Source: Cryptomeria japonica (Eukaryota > Streptophyta > Pinopsida > Cupressales > Cupressaceae). Taken from it: a stretch of DNA of 64,000 bases. Shown piece by piece: positions 59,058 through 64,000 of the stretch. The stretch spans positions 161,134,849 through 161,198,848 of the forward strand of contig NC_081413.1 in the NCBI RefSeq assembly GCF_030272615.1, read 5' to 3'. The notes beneath the pieces are model-generated. The model saw only the letters and a list, made by a program, of their open reading frames with translations, was not told where the DNA came from and searched no databases. Position numbers and translations under genes: made by a program. Each line of letters starts with the position of its first letter. The first letter of the stretch is position 1.

Positions 59058-59880
59058 TGATGAAAGAGCATCCCCAATCGATGAACAATCTTGCATTAAC
59101 CAAAAATATATCCTTTCAGTTTTGTTCTTGTATAGTTCTTTATGCAGTTTTCTATGTTCTTACAGGTTTGTACTGGTAGTTGCTTTCTTTTTGTGGCATA
59201 TATTATTTTTGGTTTCTAGGATAGTTCATGTGCTTAATTCCATATTTTCAGTTCATTTGGGTTCTTTTCCAGTCAGTTATCGCTTCCGATTGACTGTTTT
59301 TGGGTTCTGGGACAATCCTTGTCCTTACCAGTTGGTTTTCCTTCATTATCATGAGATTCTTGGCATGTGGATCTATATTGGGTCTTGTCTAATGTTATTT
59401 GGAATGTGGTAGACCTTCCTTCTGAACCACACCTCTTGGTTGTTATTTTCAGAAAATAATTCTTTAATTCTCAGGGCCGACCTAGTTACAAGTTTCACTT
59501 TCCTACATTAGTAAATGTAATCTTATGAGGTCGACCCAAATATGTTCCAGTGGGTATAAATATGATGTTATATAATCATTTCTAGGGGGAAGAGGAAGTA
59601 GAATTGATAATAAGGATTGAGGTTCACATTTTGTGATCTGGTTGATTCTTAGAGTCTTGGTTGGATTGTATTTGGCTGATAGCCTGCATGTAACTGGTTA
59701 ACTACTAGATGTTCTTTGATGATTATATGATGATAACTAGATGGTTGCCAGAAGTTATAAAGCAATAATATGACCTATTTATGCAATCTTGTTATTTTTT
59801 CTTGTTGCTTTCATTGTGTTACTCTTTCTGCATAAGCCGGTTGATTCTCTTTGAGGGTTTTACCAGTTATGGCTGCATCA
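59058..59880 (+). repeat. G 3' LTR
   Basis: This 823-bp copy of 56,142-56,962 has more differences than B or N show, so G is an older insertion. The left edge is blurred by substitutions. Confidence 0.85.
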
Positions 59881-59885
59881 AAAGT

Positions 59886-61721
59886 CCACTGGATTGATGC
59901 ATCTCAATGCACCTAGTTCTCATCAGGAAGGTAGAGACCCCCTAACTTGTCTCTTAAATAAGCAAATGTATCTGCAGGAAAAGTCTTAATGAAAATATCT
60001 ACAATCTAATCTTTTTTAGATACAAACTCTAGTTTTACTTCTTCATCACTAACTTTCTCCCTCAAGAAATGATAGTTAATTGATATATGCTTTGTTTTAG
60101 AATGCAGTACCGGATTCTTAAAAATATTAATAGCACTTGAATTGTCATAGTAAATAACAGTAGGCTCATCATACATAACTCTAATGTCTTTCAACATTTG
60201 TTTCATCCAAGCTACCTGATTACAATTTATAGTAGCAACAATGTATTCAACCTCAGCAGTAGATAGAGATATAGCATCTTGTTTCATGCTTGCCCATGAA
60301 ACCAACTTCTTCCCCAAAAATAAAGCTCCACCGGTAGTGCTCTTTCGGTCATCACCTTCCCAATCAACATCAGTATAGGCACATATCATAAAATCATCAT
60401 TCTTTTTTATACCGTATCCCATAACCAACAGTTCCCTTAAAATATCTAAAAATCCTTTTACAACAGTAACATGAGTCTCTTTAGGATCATCTTGAAATAT
60501 TGCACAAAGACACACAACATGCATAATATCCGGTCTAGTCCCAGTCAGGTATAGCAGTCCACCAACCATAGATCTATACAAGGTCTCATTCACTTTCTGA
60601 GATTCATCATTTTTAGATAATTTGCATCTAGTCACCATAGGAGTTAAAACATGTTTAGAATTAGCTAGCCCAAATTTCTTCAATAGTTCCTTCACATACT
60701 TAGATTGAGAAATGAAAATACCTTTACCAGTCTAAGTAATCTACAATCCTAAGAAGAATGTCATCTCACCAATCATAGGCATCTCAAATTCCTTTTGCAT
60801 ATCATCAACAAACTTCATACTCAAATCATCATCTCCAAAAATAATGTCATCCACAAATACTTCAACAATCAAAATGTTATCATTATCAACCTTAAAGTAT
60901 AAGTTATTGTCAGCAGTACCTTTATAAAACCCCAACTTCATCAAATACTTATCTAATCTTGCATACCAGGCTCTAGGGGCTTGCTTCAGTCCATACACTG
61001 CTTTCTTCAATCTGCATATCATTTCTCCTTCATCTAATAAATAAAATCCTTCTAGTTTCTCAATATAGACTTCCTCCTCAAGATCACCATTCAAAAAGGC
61101 TGACTTGACATCCATCTGATAAACCTTGAAATTTTGGTAAGCAGCATATGCAAGTAGCAATCTAAGAGCTTCAATCCTAGCTACAAGGGAAATTTTTTTT
61201 TCATAATCAATACCTTCCATCTCAGAGCGTCCCTTGCATACCAATCTTGCTTTATTTATTACTACTTCACTAGCTTCATTCAATTTATTCTGGAACACCC
61301 ATTTAGTGCTAATCACATTCTTGTCTCTAGATCTCAGAACAAGCTCCCAAGTGTTATTCTTCTCAATTTGATTCAACTCTTCCTCCATAGCTTTTATCCA
61401 ATTCTCATCCTTACATGCTTCAACAACATCTTTAGGTCCAATTTTAGAAATTAGGCATATCTCTTTAGCAGCAAGTCTTCTCCTAGTCATCACACCCTTG
61501 TTCTTATCACCAATAATTGGATTCTTAGAATGATTCAATTTCACACACCTCAGAGTCTTTGAATTATTCTGATTCTCACGCTCTTGAAATTCTTCACTAG
61601 CAGCAACAGTATCTAGATTAACTATCTCTACCAGATTAATTTGCTTCAAGATCTCAGTCTGTGCAGGCTTAGAAACAATATTTTTTTCATCAATCTCATA
61701 TTCGCATGCTTTGATACCACT
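59886..61721 (-). pseudogene. F pol: RT and RNase H, joined to the PBS
   Basis: The minus strand from 61,721 goes straight from the PBS into the integrase C-terminus (ACEYEIDEKN). RT follows in a 331-codon open piece ([42 protein letters not shown]). Two TAG codons (about 60,735) precede the next piece, 60,006-60,695, with RNase H (YTDVDWEGDDRKSTTGG, SLSTAEVEY, DNSSAIN). It is better preserved than E but lacks gag, protease and the integrase core. Confidence 0.9.
61708..61719 (-). promoter_or_regulatory. F primer binding site
   Basis: The minus strand reads TGGTATCAAAGC, an iMet-type site with one mismatch, two bases from the 5' LTR. It is followed immediately by pol sequence. Confidence 0.85.
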
Positions 61722-63060
61722 TGTTGGAAACAACAAGGAAGGAAAATTGAGAGGGGAGGTGAATCGGTTTTCACTAGATTAAATCAATTAAGGACAATCT
61801 CAGATCTGATCAACTACAGCAAAAATAAAGACAACAACAATGATAGCAACACACATAACACCAATATTTTTGATGTGGAAAACCTGGTTAAGGGAAAAAC
61901 CATGGTGGGAACCTACCCACAATATGATGATACTTTGCAGTAGTATGTGTAAATATTACAATGGGGAATGCACATGCATTCAGGCACACTTCCTAGAGCT
62001 CACTACTTAAATTACAATGACCCATAAGTCTCCAACCCTCAAGGAAGGTTCACTACCTTACAATAATGATCAGACTACAATCCAAAAAGATGAAGTTGAA
62101 AGATAGCATCTGCTAATGCCTGATGATAGTTCTGGTTAAGCCCATTTGTTTGCCCTTCACCAATCTCTTCTCAATACACCACACCAAAGGATGAATTCAT
62201 TTGATCACACATATACCATTCTCTGATAATGTAGACACAACACCTACACCCAAATTACTTGAATACTACACCCATTTATACAAATCATCAACCTTTATTA
62301 CAGGGTTGGCTGGACCCTTAACACCTAATTACAAATTTACATCACTCGATACATAAATTAGCCACTAGAGCAATACAATGACATAGATAGCTCAACATGG
62401 ACCTTAATCAAATCTCAAAACATTCATCACCACCGGAAATCTTGTCAAGACCAACCGCAATATGTTGCACCACCAAAATACCACATAACATGAAGAATGT
62501 GACCGAACCAAAGATATCATGAAGATCTCACACAATAATCAATGCGTACCACCAGGACAAACATGACATGATTAGGAAATACCAACAAGCATGTTAGAAC
62601 CATCCACAATAGCTCCACCAACACCACTTATTCAAATCTTCATCGATCAACACGCTAATACTCAAGAACATATAACAACAATGACTCGGATAAGAAAGAT
62701 AGCTTCTAGAGAACCAAATCAATAACCATATGAAATAAAGATACACATGAACATCCAAAACATTCTCCCAAATCCACAACCAAAGATATGATCATATCAG
62801 AGCACAACAGATCAAATACCAGACTCTGCCAGCCACTGAAGAGAAAGACCAAACCTCAAACCAGATCAAATGATATGATCAAGTAAACTTCCAAATGACT
62901 CAAACCAATAAGGAATGAAGTATTCCAACATCCCAAATAGATAAACCAACCAGATCAACTCACTACAATCACCAGAACACCAAATAGCTCTCTGCAACAC
63001 AATAAACAAGAATATGACATCAATTACAACAACATATCCTAGTAGTAACAATATCCAACA
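61722..63060 (-). repeat. F 5' LTR (intact)
   Basis: This 1,339-bp LTR starts TGTTGGAAACAAC and ends ATATCCAACA on the plus strand, followed by GATCC. It includes GAGAGGGGAGGTGAATC and GTGGAAAACC/AGGGAAAAACCATGGTGGGAAC. A minus-strand TATAAATGG lies at about 62,275. Confidence 0.9.
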
Positions 63061-63369
63061 GATCCAAATACGAATCTAATATTGAGATTAACCTATAATG
63101 AAATTTGGTGAATTATGATGAATACAATGAATGCTTATAAAAGCATAAAGATGAAATTGTAGATTGAAAACCTTGAGAAAGATTAAAAGAGCGCTTAACA
63201 AGAATCCACAACATAATTAATGAGACAACATGTGCTAAAAAGGCTCAATTTAATAAAAGAAAGAATATGCCCAAGTTTAGCTTAAGAAAATAAAGTAATA
63301 AGGACCTAATTAGATAATTAATTAGGTGATATCCTGATTACTCTAACAACTAAGAGTGAATTTTCTTGT
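63061..63369. other. AT-rich flank right of F
   Basis: This is the continuation of the sequence into which F inserted. I see no domain, repeat or RNA gene in it. Confidence 0.4.
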
Positions 63370-63990
63370 TACCTTTGTTGTAGCATTGTCTCCAAATTTT
63401 ACCATACCTTTATTTACTTCCTTCAAGGTGAGAAACTTTCTCTTGTCCCCTACCATATGGCTTGAGCATCTACTATTAATGTACCATTGACTTCTTTCAT
63501 TTTGGGAATGAAAGGCTATTTACACAAGCATAGAATTTTCATTCTTCTATTTTTCTCAATCTTCCTTTCTTTTCCAAAATTTTGTACGCTCTTTAATTTT
63601 TTTAGTAGAGGTATCCACTTTCTTGTTTTATATAGGAGGTTCCATAAAACCAATTCTTAAAAACCATGCTATATGACGTAAGTTGTTGCACTTATAATAA
63701 ATGGCATTGTAATCCAATAAATGAGCAAATGAATTGTAGTTTCTATCTAAGAATTCTTAATAATTACTTCTTGCACATGTTCTACAATTTATTGCTTTAT
63801 AACCAAACAAATTATAAAAAAATAATAGCCAAGGAAGGAATATTGGAACCTGGTCATGAGAGACTACCTTGGAGGGAATAATCCTCTAAACTTTTCCTTG
63901 TGTTTTTGGTGAGGAATGCTAGTTTTCTATAAAATAACACTTGATTTCTTCTTGTTTCTATCACTAATGATGGAACTCTTAAGCACATCT
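63370..63990 (-). pseudogene. H: copia gag knuckle and protease fragment
   Basis: The minus strand reads YKAINCR (about 63,800, end of a first zinc knuckle). After a shift comes YYKCNNLRHIAWF (about 63,660-63,700, a knuckle whose first and last Cys are lost), then WYINSRCSSHMVGDKRKF (about 63,450). That last motif is the copia protease with DSG changed to NSR. VKFGDNATTKV follows. It is strongly decayed. The element continues beyond the window. Confidence 0.65.
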
Positions 63991-64000
63991 AGCCTTTAAT

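Larger units (their letters stand above)
56142..59880 (+). mobile_element. G: small Ty3/gypsy element with gag and protease only (TR-GAG-like)
   Basis: LTRs 56,142-56,962 and 59,058-59,880 (about 0.82 kb) start TGATG and end ATCA. Flanking 5-mers are GAAGT and AAAGT (one mismatch). The 2.1-kb internal region encodes a Ty3 Gag with zinc knuckle and a retropepsin, then goes to the LTR with no RT or integrase. The protease resembles that of chromovirus-type elements (CHILLGKPWQFDR). Confidence 0.88.
47975..63060 (-). mobile_element. F: copia element with two nested insertions
   Basis: The plus-strand ends are TGTTGG...(CCAACA), with target duplication GATCC at 47,970-47,974 and 63,061-63,065. 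The 3' LTR (left) is split by E and the 3' UTR is split by G. Removing both leaves about 4.8 kb: two LTRs, a short 3' UTR and only the RT/RNase H half of pol. Gag, protease and integrase are missing because the PBS is joined directly to the end of the integrase region. Confidence 0.88.

Overview
This window is a block of nested plant LTR retrotransposons with no recognisable host gene. The elements are Ty3/gypsy of the Tat type (dual RNase H, no chromodomain) and Ty1/copia with tRNA-iMet-type primer sites. AT-rich spacers, 1-1.6 kb LTRs, premature stops and repeated insertion of one element into another point to a large, repeat-rich seed-plant genome. A conifer or other gymnosperm is plausible, but that is an impression, not a proof. 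Element labels (T1, T2, N, B, C, E, F, G, S, M, H) are mine.

Left part (1-12.9 kb). T1 is the 3' portion of a decayed plus-strand Tat element: protease, G-patch, RT, RNase H, archaeal-type RNase H, integrase, then a long 3' region. That region carries an antisense plant-mobile-domain ORF (7.4-9.1 kb) and a degenerate tandem repeat, followed by a polypurine tract and the 3' LTR. T1 appears to lie inside the gag of an older minus-strand copia element, C.

Middle (12.9-44.8 kb). T2 is a second plus-strand Tat element, also inserted into C-gag, with matching 5-bp target duplications (AGTAT) at its two ends. Its 5' LTR was hit by S, a roughly 660-bp SINE-like insert with a 15-bp duplication. S was in turn hit by B, a 7.7-kb copia element (duplication TGATA). 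The same LTR was hit by M, a 2.1-kb element with LTRs but no coding content (duplication CTTCT). The 5' leader of T2 was hit by N, an 8.3-kb LTR element (duplication AAAAG) whose only gene is an intact 1049-codon minus-strand ORF with protease and G-patch domains but no RT or integrase. T2 itself has gag, protease, G-patch and integrase, but lost RT and most of RNase H by internal deletion.

Right part (44.8-64 kb). The C-gag resumes, followed by C's PBS and 5' LTR (to 46.9 kb). F is a minus-strand copia element (47,975-63,060, duplication GATCC) whose 3' LTR was split by E, a plus-strand member of the same family. Its 3' untranslated region was split by G, a small Ty3 element that keeps only gag and protease. 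F has lost everything between its PBS and the end of integrase, apparently through a short repeat. A fragment of another copia gag-protease (H) closes the window.

Three elements (N, G, M) keep LTRs and priming signals but lack polymerase genes, so they would have needed enzymes from other elements. Many in-frame stops sit where the family has Gln or Arg, as expected from C-to-T decay of methylated cytosine. All boundaries and duplications were read by eye.
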